Source of the DNA: JAJDXO01 sp965213765
GTDB lineage: Bacteria; Pseudomonadota; Alphaproteobacteria; Rhodospirillales; UBA2165
Length of the DNA stretch: 64,000 nt
Reading direction: 5' to 3'
Assembly: GCA_965213765.1 (NCBI GenBank)
Contig: OZ243926.1
Span: forward strand, 4,092,001-4,156,000
The translations under genes were made by a program, and so were the position numbers. Positions 54,041 through 63,688 of this stretch are shown one piece after another. How positions within the stretch are numbered: position 1 is the stretch's first letter; each line of letters begins with the position of its first letter. The notes beneath the pieces were generated by a model that made no database searches, had not been told where the DNA came from, and worked only from the letters and a program-made list of their open reading frames with translations.

Positions 54041-56788
54041 CTAATTGGTGCCGTGGCAGTGCTTGAATTTCTTGCCCGACCCGCAGGGGCAGGGGGCGTT
54101 GCGGCCGACCTTGCCCCAGGTGGAGGAATCTTCGGGATCGACTTCCGCCGCCGCCCGGCGGGAGCGGACCGGCGCTTCGGCAACCACCGCGTCGCCGTAA
54201 TCGCCTTCGGGACCGGCGATTTCGCCGCCATCGGCGAAGGCCGGGTCCTGGTATCCCTCAACGGTCTCCGGCGCGTCGCGGTCGAAGATGCCCCCCATCT
54301 CGTCGATACCGGTCACCTGCAGCTCCATGTGGGCGAGTACCTGACTGACCCGCTCGTCGAGTTCGTCCAGCATGCCATTGAACATCTCGAAGGCCTCGCC
54401 CTTGTATTCGTTGAGCGGGTCCTTCTGGCCGTAGGCCCGGAGACCGATGCCCTGACGCAGATGGTCGAGGGAGAGCAGGTGCTCCTTCCACACCTGATCG
54501 AGAATCTGCAGGAGCAGGCTCTTCTCCACGTCCCGCATGATCTCCGGTCCCCAGGTCGCGGCCCTTTCGGCCATCTTGCGGTTGACCCGATCCAGGATGC
54601 GGTCCCTGACCTCGGCGTCGGCGACGCCTTCCTCCCGGGCCCACTCGGAGACCGGCAGATCGAGGCCGAATATGCGCTTCATCTCTTCGTGCAGCGCATC
54701 GGTTTCCCATTGCTCCTGATAGGCTTTTTCGGGGATGCACCGGCTAACCGTCCGGCTGACGACATTGGTCCGCATGTCCGCGATCGTGTTGGAGACGTCG
54801 GTGGAACTCATCAACTCCTTGCGCTGCTCGTAGATCACCTTCCGCTGGTCGTTCATCACGTCGTCGAACTTGAGCAGATTCTTCCGGATATCGAAGTTGC
54901 GCGCTTCGACCTTCTGCTGCGCTTTCTCCAGCGCCTTGTTGATCCACGGGTGGACGATCGCCTCGCCTTCCTGGAGGCCGAGCTTGGTCAGCATGCTCTC
55001 CATGCGCTGTGAGCCGAAGATGCGCATCAGGTCGTCTTCCAGCGAAAGGTAGAATTTCGATCCCCCCGGATCGCCCTGACGGCCCGACCGGCCCCGGAGC
55101 TGGTTGTCGATGCGCCGGCTTTCGTGGCGTTCCGTGCCGACGATGAACACGCCGCCGGCGTCCAGCACCACTTGCTTGCCGGCGGCGACGTCTTCCCGGA
55201 CCTTCCGGGTCAGTTGTTCGTGCTTCGCTTCGTCGGCTTCGCCCTCAAGCTGCTGGCGGACCAGCATGTCGACGTTGCCGCCGAGCTGAATGTCGGTGCC
55301 GCGGCCGGCCATATTGGTCGCGATGGTGACCGCGCCCGGCGCGCCGGCCTGGGCGATGATGTACGCTTCCTGCTCGTGGTAGCGGGCGTTCAGCACCTGG
55401 TGCGGAATATTCTTCTTCTTCAACAGCTCGGAGATGTCTTCCGACTTTTCGATGGAGACCGTGCCGACCAGCACCGGCTGCTTTTTTTCCCTGCATTCTT
55501 CGATCAACTCGACGATGGCGTCGTATTTCTCCGCGGTCGAGCGATAGACCTCGTCGTCCCGATCGTCGCGGACGATGGGCAGGTTGGTGGGAATCTCGAT
55601 GACTTCCAGTTTGTAAATCTCGGAGAATTCCCCGGCTTCGGTCATCGCCGTGCCGGTCATGCCGGCAAGCTTCGGGTACATGCGGAAATAGTTCTGATAA
55701 GTGATCGAGGCGAGGGTTTGGTTTTCCTGCTCGACGGTCACACCCTCCTTGGCTTCGAGTGCCTGGTGCAGACCTTCGGAGAAGCGGCGGCCTTCCATCA
55801 TCCGGCCGGTGAATTCGTCGACGATCACGACCTGGCCATTGTGGACCATGTAGTCGGTATCGCGCTGGAACATGGTATGGGCGCGGAGTGCCTGATTGAC
55901 GTGGTGAACCAGTGAAACATTGGCGTAGTCGTATAGATTGCCGTTTTGCAGCAACCCCGCCTCGTCCAGCAGCTGTTCGACATGCTCGGTGCCCGGATCG
56001 GTCAGGGTGACGGTGCGCGCTTTCTCGTCTTTTTCGTAGTCTTCCCCGATGAGATTCGGGATCACCTCATTCACCGCCGCGTACATATCCGACGATGCTT
56101 CGGCGGCGCCGGAAATGATCAGCGGCGTCCGTGCCTCATCGACCAAAATCGAGTCCACTTCGTCGACGATGGCGTAGTTGAATTCCCGCTGCACCATGTC
56201 TTCGAGGGTGAATTTCATGTTGTCCCGGAGGTAGTCGAAGCCAAACTCCGAGTTGGTGCCGTAGGTGACGTCGGCGTTGTAGGAGGCGCGCCGGTCCTCG
56301 TCGCTCATCCGGGGAACGACGACCCCGACCGAGAGGTCCAGCATCTCGTAAATCCTGCCCATCCACTCGGCGTCGCGGCGAGCCAGGTAGTCGTTGACCG
56401 TGACCACATGGACGCCCTTGCCTTCGAGGGCATTGAGATAGACCGGCATGGTGGCGACCAGCGTTTTGCCCTCACCGGTCTTCATTTCGGCGATCATGCC
56501 GTTGTGCAGCACGATCCCGCCGACCAACTGAACGTCGTAGGGGCGCTCGCCGAGGGCCCGCTTGGCCGCTTCACGCACCGTCGCGAAGGCATCGACCAGC
56601 AGCTCGTCCAGGCTCTCGCCCTCGGCGACGCGGCCTTTCAGCCAATCGGTGCGCGCCTTCAGTTCGGCGTCCGACAGGGCCTCCATGTCGGGCTCGAGAC
56701 TGTTGATGGCGTCGACGGTGCTGCCGAGCCCTTTGACGTAACGGTCGTTGGCCGACCCGAATACGCGCCGGGCGAAAGCGTCAAACAT
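54041..56788 (-). CDS. secA: protein translocase ATPase SecA
   Basis: A 915-residue motor that drives preproteins through SecYEG. Walker A is MKTGEGKTLVA (about 101-111), the DEAD-like VDEVDSILVDEARTPLIISG follows, and the second RecA domain has NMAGRGTDIQLGG and RGRSGRQGDPG. The C-terminal zinc motif CPCGSGKKFKHCHG binds SecB and phospholipid. It is monocistronic. Confidence 0.97.
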   Translation of the reverse strand: MFDAFARRVFGSANDRYVKGLGSTVDAINSLEPDMEALSDAELKARTDWLKGRVAEGESLDELLVDAFATVREAAKRALGERPYDVQLVGGIVLHNGMIAEMKTGEGKTLVATMPVYLNALEGKGVHVVTVNDYLARRDAEWMGRIYEMLDLSVGVVVPRMSDEDRRASYNADVTYGTNSEFGFDYLRDNMKFTLEDMVQREFNYAIVDEVDSILVDEARTPLIISGAAEASSDMYAAVNEVIPNLIGEDYEKDEKARTVTLTDPGTEHVEQLLDEAGLLQNGNLYDYANVSLVHHVNQALRAHTMFQRDTDYMVHNGQVVIVDEFTGRMMEGRRFSEGLHQALEAKEGVTVEQENQTLASITYQNYFRMYPKLAGMTGTAMTEAGEFSEIYKLEVIEIPTNLPIVRDDRDDEVYRSTAEKYDAIVELIEECREKKQPVLVGTVSIEKSEDISELLKKKNIPHQVLNARYHEQEAYIIAQAGAPGAVTIATNMAGRGTDIQLGGNVDMLVRQQLEGEADEAKHEQLTRKVREDVAAGKQVVLDAGGVFIVGTERHESRRIDNQLRGRSGRQGDPGGSKFYLSLEDDLMRIFGSQRMESMLTKLGLQEGEAIVHPWINKALEKAQQKVEARNFDIRKNLLKFDDVMNDQRKVIYEQRKELMSSTDVSNTIADMRTNVVSRTVSRCIPEKAYQEQWETDALHEEMKRIFGLDLPVSEWAREEGVADAEVRDRILDRVNRKMAERAATWGPEIMRDVEKSLLLQILDQVWKEHLLSLDHLRQGIGLRAYGQKDPLNEYKGEAFEMFNGMLDELDERVSQVLAHMELQVTGIDEMGGIFDRDAPETVEGYQDPAFADGGEIAGPEGDYGDAVVAEAPVRSRRAAAEVDPEDSSTWGKVGRNAPCPCGSGKKFKHCHGTN

Positions 56789-57008
56789 GAATATTCCTCG
56801 GACGAGTCAGAAGTTTGGCGGTACGCACACCGCGCTGGCAAAGAGATATTGCCGGGACAGCGCCTTGTCAACGACCGGCATTTGCGCTCGCATCCTTGTG
56901 TGATGCGGCCATTTCGGCCATGGAGTAGTGTAAGGGAACGGTTCCTTGCCCCCGAACGCGATGCCAGGGGTCTGAAACCGAACGGGATTAGCATCGCAGG
57001 ATCGAAAT

Positions 57009-57848
57009 ATGCGCAAATTCGCTCTCGCAGCGGCTGTCGTGGTTCTCTACGCCGGGCTGGCGTTGCCGCAATTGTCTACGACCGCGAAAGCCGCCGATGA
57101 TCCGGTGGTCGCCGTCGTGAACGGTTATGAAATTCTTATGTCGGACATTTTGAACCGGCGCCAGCAGTTGGGCCCCCAGGCCCAGCAGTACCCCATTCAT
57201 CTCCTGTTCAACCTGATTCTGCAGGACATGATTTCCGTCCGGCTGGTGGCTGACGAAGCCCGCAAACAGGGGTACGACAAGGAGTCCCAGGTCCGCCGCA
57301 CCGTGTCCCAGATCGAGGACCAGATCCTCCAGCAGGAGCTGATGTCCCGCTACGTGAAGGACAACATGACCGATGACGCGGTGAAGGCCCGATATGACCG
57401 GTTCTTGAAGGAAAATCCGCCGCTCGACGAAGTTCGGGCCCGCCATATCCTCGTCGAGACCGAAGAGCAGGCCCGCGCGGTCATCGTCCGCGTCGGCAAG
57501 GGAGAGGATTTCGGCAGACTGGCCCAGGAAGTCTCGACCGGGCCGTCCGGGAAGGTCGGCGGCGATCTCGGCTATTTCACCCGTGAGAAAATGGTGCCCG
57601 AATTCTCCGCCGCCGCTTTTGAGATGCGGCCGGGTGACGTCACCAAATCACCCGTGAAGACCCAATTTGGCTGGCACGTTATCAAGATCGAGGACCGCCG
57701 CACCCAGGAAGCGCCGAGTTACGCCCAGGCCGAGGGCCAGATGCGCGAACAGGTGCAGGAGCAGCTGAAACAGGAGTACGTGAGCGAGTTGCGCGAGAAA
57801 GCCAAGGTGGAAACCTACGGACCCGAAGGGCGTCCCGATCCGAAATAA
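57009..57848 (+). CDS. exported parvulin-type peptidyl-prolyl isomerase (SurA/PrsA-like)
   Basis: A 279-residue periplasmic foldase. The signal peptide covers about 1-28 (ending AKAADD), followed by a SurA-N-like chaperone segment (VNGYEILMSDILNRRQQL, about 36-55) and one parvulin domain (about 140-235: VRARHILVETEEQA, GGDLGYFTREKMVPEFSAAA, TQFGWHVIKIEDRR). A terminator follows. It is divergent from secA, so both act in protein export. Confidence 0.92.
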   Translation: MRKFALAAAVVVLYAGLALPQLSTTAKAADDPVVAVVNGYEILMSDILNRRQQLGPQAQQYPIHLLFNLILQDMISVRLVADEARKQGYDKESQVRRTVSQIEDQILQQELMSRYVKDNMTDDAVKARYDRFLKENPPLDEVRARHILVETEEQARAVIVRVGKGEDFGRLAQEVSTGPSGKVGGDLGYFTREKMVPEFSAAAFEMRPGDVTKSPVKTQFGWHVIKIEDRRTQEAPSYAQAEGQMREQVQEQLKQEYVSELREKAKVETYGPEGRPDPK

Positions 57849-57904
57849 AGAAGACGCCGCGGCGCATCCGCTGGACGGCGGTCGCGGCTTTGATTAAAAG
57901 GAGG

Positions 57905-57931
57905 GCGCCGCGGCAGCGGCGCTTTTCTTTT
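57905..57931 (+). terminator. Rho-independent terminator after the exported parvulin gene
   Basis: GCGCCGC (57905-57911) pairs with GCGGCGC (57916-57922) around a GGCA loop, followed by TTTTCTTTT. It ends 16 bases before the argJ start. Confidence 0.88.
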
Positions 57932-57947
57932 GAGTGGCCTTGAACCA

Positions 57948-59186
57948 ATGACCGATAAATCACCCCAGATTTCTCCGTTGGCGCCGGAGAAATTTCCGGA
58001 CATGCCGGCCGTCGGCGGCGTGCGGATGGCGTCGGCCGCGTGCGGCATCAAGCACCGGGAGAGGCTCGACGTGCTGCTGGTCGAACTGCCGGACGGCACC
58101 GACGTGGCCGGCGTCTTTACCCGGTCGAAAACCGCCGCGGCGCCCATTGATTGGTGCCGCGGCGCGCTTGCCTCGGGACAGGCCCGGGGGCTGGTGGTCA
58201 ATTCGGGCAACGCCAATGCGTTTACCGGCAAGGCGGGATCGGACGCGGTCGCGGCGATGGCCGGCGCCGCGGCGGAGGCCATCGGCTGCGACGCCGATAA
58301 GGTGTTTATCGCCCAGACCGGCGTCATCGGCGAGCCCATCGATGTCGGAAAGGTGACGCCTGCCCTGGGCGGGTTGGCGCAGAATTTCGGCAGCGACTGG
58401 GAAGCGGCGGCCCAGGCCATCACCACCACCGATACCTTCCCCAAGGGCTGCGCCCGTCAGGTGGAGATCGACGGCACAACCGTGACCATCGCCGGGATCG
58501 CCAAGGGTTCGGGCATGATCGCGCCTGACATGGCGACCATGCTGTCGTTCGTCTTTACCGATGCGGCGATCCCCCACGGCGTGCTACAGCATCTCCTGGA
58601 GAGCGCGGTCAACAGGAGCTTCAACAACATCTCCGTCGATTCCGACACCTCGACCAGCGACACCGTCCTGCTCTTCGCCACCGGCCGGGCGGAGCACAAG
58701 TGGGTCGCACAGGCCGGCGATGCGCATCTCCGGGAATTCCGGGGTGCCCTCGACGAGGTGTGCCTCGACCTCGCCCATCAGATCGTCCGGGACGGGGAGG
58801 GGGCGGCCAAGTTCATCGAAATCACCGTGACCGGCGCCGAGGACGACCGGGCGGCCAAGGTGGTGGGCCGCGCCATCGCCGATTCGCCCCTGGTCAAAAC
58901 CGCCATCGCCGGCGAGGACGCCAACTGGGGCCGGATCGTCATGGCGGTCGGCAAGGCCGGCGAGGCGGCCGACCGGGACAGGCTCGCCATCACCATCGGC
59001 GGCATCGCCGTCGCCCGGGACGGCGTCGCCGTGGACGGCTACGACGAGGTCCCGGTGGCGGCCCACATGAAGGGCGACGAAATCGATATCGACGTGGATC
59101 TCGGCGTCGGGTCCGGCCGGGCGACGGTCTGGACCTGCGACTTGACCCACGGCTACATCTCCATCAATGCCGATTACCGGACCTGA
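57948..59186 (+). CDS. argJ: glutamate N-acetyltransferase / amino-acid N-acetyltransferase
   Basis: A 412-residue bifunctional or monofunctional ornithine acetyltransferase of arginine synthesis. The self-cleavage site is Ala-Thr in IAPDMATMLSF (Thr at about residue 184), which yields alpha and beta chains with Thr as nucleophile. The oxyanion hole residues lie in FIAQTGVIGEP. ATG 57948 is preferred over TTG 57930, which falls in the terminator's T-tract. It overlaps mutT by 20 bases. Confidence 0.95.
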   Translation: MTDKSPQISPLAPEKFPDMPAVGGVRMASAACGIKHRERLDVLLVELPDGTDVAGVFTRSKTAAAPIDWCRGALASGQARGLVVNSGNANAFTGKAGSDAVAAMAGAAAEAIGCDADKVFIAQTGVIGEPIDVGKVTPALGGLAQNFGSDWEAAAQAITTTDTFPKGCARQVEIDGTTVTIAGIAKGSGMIAPDMATMLSFVFTDAAIPHGVLQHLLESAVNRSFNNISVDSDTSTSDTVLLFATGRAEHKWVAQAGDAHLREFRGALDEVCLDLAHQIVRDGEGAAKFIEITVTGAEDDRAAKVVGRAIADSPLVKTAIAGEDANWGRIVMAVGKAGEAADRDRLAITIGGIAVARDGVAVDGYDEVPVAAHMKGDEIDIDVDLGVGSGRATVWTCDLTHGYISINADYRT

Positions 59187-59628
59187 TCCCTCCTGCCTGG
59201 AGGCCGAGCGCCGGACCCGGTCCGGTTTGGCGCCGACCCTGCTGGTTTCGGCGGCGGCCCTGGTGGATGCCGACGGCCGGGTCCTGCTGGCCCGGAGGCC
59301 CGAGGGCAAGATCATGGCCGGGCTGTGGGAATTCCCCGGCGGCAAGGTGGCCGACGGCGAGACCCCCGAGGCGGCGTTGATTCGCGAACTGAAGGAAGAA
59401 CTCGGCCTGGACGTCACCGAAAGCTGCCTCGCGCCCATCGCCTTCGCCTCGCACGCCTATGACGATTTCCATCTCCTGATGCCGCTGTTCGTTTGCCGGG
59501 TGTGGCAAGGGACGCCGGCCCCGACCGAGGGACAGGCGTTGAAATGGGTGTTCCCGAACCGGATGGGGGACTATCCCATGCCGCCGGCCGACGAACCCTT
59601 GGTGGCCCTGCTCTGCGATTTGTTGTGA
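59167..59628 (+). CDS. mutT: MutT-type Nudix hydrolase (8-oxo-dGTP diphosphatase)
   Basis: A 153-residue Nudix protein. The complete Nudix box runs from Gly-Lys-Val to Glu-Glu-Leu-Gly (GKVADGETPEAALIRELKEE, about residues 58-77). The flanking PEGKIMAGLWEFPGGK is typical of MutT, which removes oxidised dGTP from the nucleotide pool. argJ-mutT linkage with overlap is common in alphaproteobacteria. Confidence 0.92.
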   Translation: MPITGPDPSCLEAERRTRSGLAPTLLVSAAALVDADGRVLLARRPEGKIMAGLWEFPGGKVADGETPEAALIRELKEELGLDVTESCLAPIAFASHAYDDFHLLMPLFVCRVWQGTPAPTEGQALKWVFPNRMGDYPMPPADEPLVALLCDLL

Positions 59629-59630
59629 CC

Positions 59631-60281
59631 ATGGAACCGGCGCTTCTCTTCGATCTCGATGGGACGCTGACCGACCCCAAATTGGGGATCACCAACTGTA
59701 TTCGTCACGCCATCGAGAAAATGGCCATCCCGGTCGATCCGGCGGATGACCTGACCTGGTGTATCGGTCCGCCGCTCCATGAGAGCTTCGACGCCATGAT
59801 GCCGGACGGCGCGCCGGCCGAGATCGACCGCGCCATATCCCTTTACCGGGAGCGGTATCACGGCATCGGCATCTTCGAGAACCAACTGTGCGACGGGATT
59901 GAAGCGGCAGTCGAAGAGTTTCAGCGCGCCGGCCATCTGATGCTGGTCGCGACCACCAAACCGCACATTTACGCCGACCGCATCGTCGACCATTTCGGCC
60001 TCCGGCGGTATTTCCCGCGGGTGTACGGCTCGGAGCCGGACGGGACACGGGCGGAGAAACGCGACCTGCTGGCCCACATCTTCGCCTCGGAAGGGATCGA
60101 CCCCGCGAATGCGGTAATGATCGGTGACCGGCGCCACGATATTGCGGGCGCCCGGGCCCACGGCGCGAAATCCATCGGCGTCCAATGGGGCTACGGATCC
60201 GATGAGGAACTCACCCAAGCCGGCGCCGACCGTCTGGCCGCTCACCCGTCGGAGCTTGCGGTCGCGCTCAAGAATCTTTGA
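59631..60281 (+). CDS. HAD-superfamily phosphatase (Gph-like)
   Basis: A 216-residue haloacid-dehalogenase-type hydrolase. Motif I FDLDGTL (nucleophile Asp8, acid Asp10), motif II in VATTKP, motif III Lys in GTRAEKRDLL and motif IV GDRRHD are all present, with a small helical cap (about 20-85). Substrate unknown; phosphoglycolate phosphatase relatives are closest in layout. ATG 59631 follows the mutT stop by two bases. Confidence 0.88.
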   Translation: MEPALLFDLDGTLTDPKLGITNCIRHAIEKMAIPVDPADDLTWCIGPPLHESFDAMMPDGAPAEIDRAISLYRERYHGIGIFENQLCDGIEAAVEEFQRAGHLMLVATTKPHIYADRIVDHFGLRRYFPRVYGSEPDGTRAEKRDLLAHIFASEGIDPANAVMIGDRRHDIAGARAHGAKSIGVQWGYGSDEELTQAGADRLAAHPSELAVALKNL

Positions 60282-60368
60282 TGCGGGCGCTGCCTGTATT
60301 GCGGCGCCAAAATGCTTTGCTAGAGTGCGATCCGACCCTAGGATGGCGCCCGCTTTAGGGAGAGAAAC

Positions 60369-61184
60369 GTGGACGACACCGTTACAGCCCCGGTCACTGC
60401 CCCAGCCGCCGCTCCGGACACCGCTCCGGTCACCGCATGCGTGATGATCATCGGCAACGAGGTGCTGTCCGGGCGCACCGAAGACGCCAACCTGAACTGG
60501 CTCGCCACCCGTCTGACCGCCATGGGCATCCGGCTCGCCGAGGCCCGGGTCATCCCGGACGACGAGGACGTCATCATCGCCGCCGTCAACGAAGCGCGGG
60601 AGAAGTACGCTTACGTTTTCACCACCGGCGGCATCGGCCCGACCCATGACGACATCACCGCGCTTTGCGTCGCCAAGGCCTTCGGGACGGAGCTGGAGCG
60701 CCGGCCCGAAGCGGTGAAATTGCTCGAAGAGCACATGGGCAGGGACCGGCTGAACGAGGCCCGGCTGAAGATGGCCGAGGTGCCCATCGGCTCCGCCCTG
60801 ATCGACAATCCGGTGTCCAAGGCGCCGGGCTTTCGGATGGGCAACGTCTATGTGATGGCCGGTGTGCCCTCGATCATGCGGGCCATGTTCGACGGGATCG
60901 CCGGCGACCTGAAGGGCGGCGCGAAGATGCTGTCCAAGACCGTCGTCGCCTACCTGCCCGAGGGCACCGTCGCCGAGGGATTGGGCCGGGTTCAGGACGA
61001 TCACCCCGATACCGAGATCGGATCGTACCCGTTCTACAAGGCCGGCAAGTTCGGCTGTTCCCTGGTTACCCGGGCCACCGATCCCGGCGAATTGGACGCG
61101 GCGGCCGAGGACATCCGCCGGATGATCCGCGATCTCGGCGGCGAGCCCCATGAGGATGACGGCTCGGAGATGCCGCCCGGTTGA
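60369..61184 (+). CDS. CinA-N/MoaB-like molybdopterin-binding domain protein
   Basis: A 271-residue protein with the MoCF-biosynthesis fold: MIIGNEVLSGRTEDANLNWL (about 26-45) and FTTGGIGPTHDDIT (about 82-95). The C-terminal amidase domain of full-length CinA is absent. Such short proteins are annotated as competence/damage-inducible protein A homologues; relatives act in FAD or pyridine-nucleotide clean-up. Start is GTG 60369 after AGGGAGAG. The N-terminus is a Thr/Ala/Pro repeat. Confidence 0.87.
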   Translation: MDDTVTAPVTAPAAAPDTAPVTACVMIIGNEVLSGRTEDANLNWLATRLTAMGIRLAEARVIPDDEDVIIAAVNEAREKYAYVFTTGGIGPTHDDITALCVAKAFGTELERRPEAVKLLEEHMGRDRLNEARLKMAEVPIGSALIDNPVSKAPGFRMGNVYVMAGVPSIMRAMFDGIAGDLKGGAKMLSKTVVAYLPEGTVAEGLGRVQDDHPDTEIGSYPFYKAGKFGCSLVTRATDPGELDAAAEDIRRMIRDLGGEPHEDDGSEMPPG

Positions 61185-61187
61185 GGC

Positions 61188-62387
61188 CTAGCCCGCCTTG
61201 CGGGCCCTGATCCAAACGAAGTGGACCACCAGGGCGGCGCCGACGGCGAGGGTGCCCTGGCCCGCGCGGCTGAACCATTCCGCCGTCCCGCCGCTCGTGA
61301 CCGCCGACATCACCACCGGCGAGAGGAACTGAGCCAGGAACACCGCCATGGTGAGGCCGGACGTCGCCCGCCCGCGGATATGAGGGGCCGCGTCCTCGAG
61401 GATCAGCCCGACCAAAGCGGGGAACATCAGTCCCACGCCGGCGCCGGACAGGATCATGCCGCCGACTATCACCGGCAGCCCGGCCGCCGATCCGACGATC
61501 GTCAGCCCTGCGCCGAGCAACAGGAATGTCAGGGTGATCGACGTGCGCTCGGACAGGATTTGGCGGATGCGGCCGTAAAGGGTGGCGATCACCGCCGAGG
61601 TCAGGTTGGCGCACGCGATGGTGAGCGCCGCGGTCGAGGGCCCGGGCGCGCCGGTCTCCCGGAGCAGGAAGGGCAGCTGCACCGGGATAACGTAGAACGC
61701 CACCATGGCGACGAAGACGGCGGTATAGGCGGCGGCGAACAGTTTCCAGGGGATACCGCCGGCCGCCTTGCGGGCCGCGGCGTCCTGCCGCTCGCGGATG
61801 TGGGGCACCAGGAAGAACAGGGTCGGCAGGAGGATCACCGGGACCGCGTAGATGGCGAAGGGCAGCCGCCAGCCGATTTCGGCCAGGAAACCGCCGCCGG
61901 TGATGTAGATCATGCCGCCGAGCGACATGGCGGCCGACTGCCAGCCCAGAACCCGGTTGCGCTGCCGGCCCTCGTAACAGCCGCCGATCAACGAGATGGC
62001 GCCGGTGAGGATTCCCGCCACCGAAATGCCCAGCAGCGCCCGGCCGATCAGAATGTCGATCAGGCCGTCCAGGAACAGCCCGGACGAGCCGGCAAGGATA
62101 TAGATCACCGCCGAGACGGCCAGTACCGGCTTGGCTCCCGATTTGTCGGTGAGGTATCCGGCCAGCGGCGAGGCCAGCACGATGAACAGGCCGGGCATGG
62201 TCAGCGAAAGCTGGGTCAGGAACCGGGCATCGGGCAGGCTCTTGAAATGCTCGGCGATGGCCGGCAGCGCCGGCGCGATGGTGGCGCCCGACATGACGGT
62301 GAGGGTGCTGGCGCCGAGCAGCGTGGCGAGCAGAAGCGCCTGGCCGAAGGCGCTCGAAGGGAGTTGGACGGGGCGGCCGGAAGACAT
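61188..62387 (-). CDS. major facilitator superfamily transporter (DHA1-like)
   Basis: A 399-residue, 12-helix transporter. The motif A loop between helices 2 and 3 reads AGYLTDKSGAKPVL, and helix 5 carries the exporter-type stretch GGMIYITGGGFLAEIGWRLPF. This suggests a drug or metabolite:proton antiporter. It converges with the CinA-like gene three bases away and stands alone. Confidence 0.9.
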   Translation of the reverse strand: MSSGRPVQLPSSAFGQALLLATLLGASTLTVMSGATIAPALPAIAEHFKSLPDARFLTQLSLTMPGLFIVLASPLAGYLTDKSGAKPVLAVSAVIYILAGSSGLFLDGLIDILIGRALLGISVAGILTGAISLIGGCYEGRQRNRVLGWQSAAMSLGGMIYITGGGFLAEIGWRLPFAIYAVPVILLPTLFFLVPHIRERQDAAARKAAGGIPWKLFAAAYTAVFVAMVAFYVIPVQLPFLLRETGAPGPSTAALTIACANLTSAVIATLYGRIRQILSERTSITLTFLLLGAGLTIVGSAAGLPVIVGGMILSGAGVGLMFPALVGLILEDAAPHIRGRATSGLTMAVFLAQFLSPVVMSAVTSGGTAEWFSRAGQGTLAVGAALVVHFVWIRARKAG

Positions 62388-62530
62388 GGCGCACCCTCGC
62401 TTGCCCGATTAACCCGGGCAAGCACAAACTCGGCAATCCTCCGCTGGGTGAGGGCGAGGGCCATGGAGGGGGCGGACACTCACTTAACTGGTATCCAACG
62501 AATGCAGCCCTATAATGCGCCGCGATTCCA

Positions 62531-62583
62531 ACTCGCCCAAAATTGGGCGGAAACCGCACTCGCCCAAAATTGGGCGGAAACGC
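62531..62583. repeat. two tandem units with CGCCCAA-AA-TTGGGCG palindromes upstream of tRNA-Leu
   Basis: ACTCGCCCAAAATTGGGCGG plus AAACCGC (27 bp) is followed by a nearly identical 26-bp unit. Each has 7-bp inverted arms. They end seven bases before the tRNA-Leu gene, in the promoter or discriminator zone. Confidence 0.75.
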
Positions 62584-62589
62584 ATGCGT

Positions 62590-62676
62590 GCCCGCGTGGC
62601 GGAATTGGTAGACGCAAGGGACTTAAAATCCCTCGGCCCTTGGGCTGTCCCGGTTCGAGTCCGGGCGCGGGCACCA
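62590..62676 (+). tRNA. tRNA-Leu (anticodon UAA)
   Basis: An 87-nt class II tRNA. Acceptor arms GCCCGCG and CGCGGGC pair, the discriminator is A and CCA is encoded. The anticodon stem AGGGA/TCCCT holds CTTAAAA, giving TAA. A long variable arm (CGGCCCTTGGGCTG) is present, with the GGTTCGAGTCC T arm. Confidence 0.97.
62624..62662 (+). other. attachment-site repeat inside tRNA-Leu (left copy)
   Basis: The 39 bp from the anticodon loop to the T arm of tRNA-Leu are repeated exactly at 63689-63727. Such tRNA 3'-half duplications are left by tyrosine-integrase insertions. Confidence 0.85.
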
Positions 62677-62776
62677 GACCTACATTGGCGAAAGCCGAAA
62701 TGGTGTGATATTCCGTTGACCGTAAGGTCGAGGTGATTCGAGTACCTCCCCGTCCGCACAATTGCTGGTAAACCTC

Positions 62777-63577
62777 ATGGCCAAAGAAGAGAAGTCAAAG
62801 CAAACAATTGTAGATGCTGCCCTGTCGAAAATGGCTGAGGAGTTTAGCGAGAACTCAGAAGGTGCGGGCGCGTCACTCGATAGAACGGCGAAATTCCTAT
62901 CGGGAACCGTGGAGGTCGTTGTGACCTCGCCACTTCTCATACCGCAGGGCTACAAGAAAATTGTCGATGTCATGAAGCCCAAAATTGATGAGCGAGTGGC
63001 AAAAATACCCGAGGGAGAATTGGTTGAGCCAGAGTTAGCAATTGCCGGTCCAGCGCTTGAGGCAATGCGGTTCACGGTGGACGAAGAAGAGATCGCCAAT
63101 CTTTTTGCCGAATTATTGGTAGCTTCGATGGATGCTCGCCGGAAGGGGCGCATCCATCATTCGTTTGTCGAAATTGTAAAACAACTGTCGCCTGGGGATG
63201 CACGAATTTTAAAGGTCCTATACCGACGCATAAATTGGCCTGTGGTTCATCTGCAATCGGTGCATCCAGAGACAAATGGATACGATTATGTTTTGTACAA
63301 TTTCTCCAATATTGGGTACGAGTGTGGACTAGATCCGCTTGGTCCGGTGCAGGTGTATCTCGATAACCTATGCCGTTTAGGTCTAGCTGAAATACCGCAG
63401 GCTGGACAACTCCTGCCTCCGACTTTGTACGAAAAGATCGAAAATTTAGATGAGCTATCGCCGTTTATCGAGGAAGTTGAATCCAGAGGCCTCAAACCTA
63501 AATTTGAACGCACCGGAATTCGCCTAACGCAGTTCGGCCACGCTTTCCGTGAGATTTGTCTGCCCTCGGCGGACTAA
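62777..63577 (+). CDS. DUF4393 protein carried by the tRNA-Leu island
   Basis: A 266-residue soluble protein on DNA visibly poorer in GC than the chromosome. A glycine-poor N-terminal segment is followed by ELAIAGPALEAMRFTVDEEE and IANLFAELLVASMDARRKGR (about 98-138), then HHSFVEIVKQLSPGDARIL, the pattern of DUF4393. Members are scattered cargo of islands and prophages and have been suggested as defence or abortive-infection components; no activity is established. ATG 62777 is chosen over TTG 62762. Confidence 0.75.
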   Translation: MAKEEKSKQTIVDAALSKMAEEFSENSEGAGASLDRTAKFLSGTVEVVVTSPLLIPQGYKKIVDVMKPKIDERVAKIPEGELVEPELAIAGPALEAMRFTVDEEEIANLFAELLVASMDARRKGRIHHSFVEIVKQLSPGDARILKVLYRRINWPVVHLQSVHPETNGYDYVLYNFSNIGYECGLDPLGPVQVYLDNLCRLGLAEIPQAGQLLPPTLYEKIENLDELSPFIEEVESRGLKPKFERTGIRLTQFGHAFREICLPSAD

Positions 63578-63688
63578 AAGTTCATTGAAGTAGGACTTAG
63601 CGCCAATTGTTGCGTATTCGCATGTTGGAGCGGCGACAAGGGCCGTAAGCCACTGACGATGAACATAAAATTATTACCGCAACAGTCC

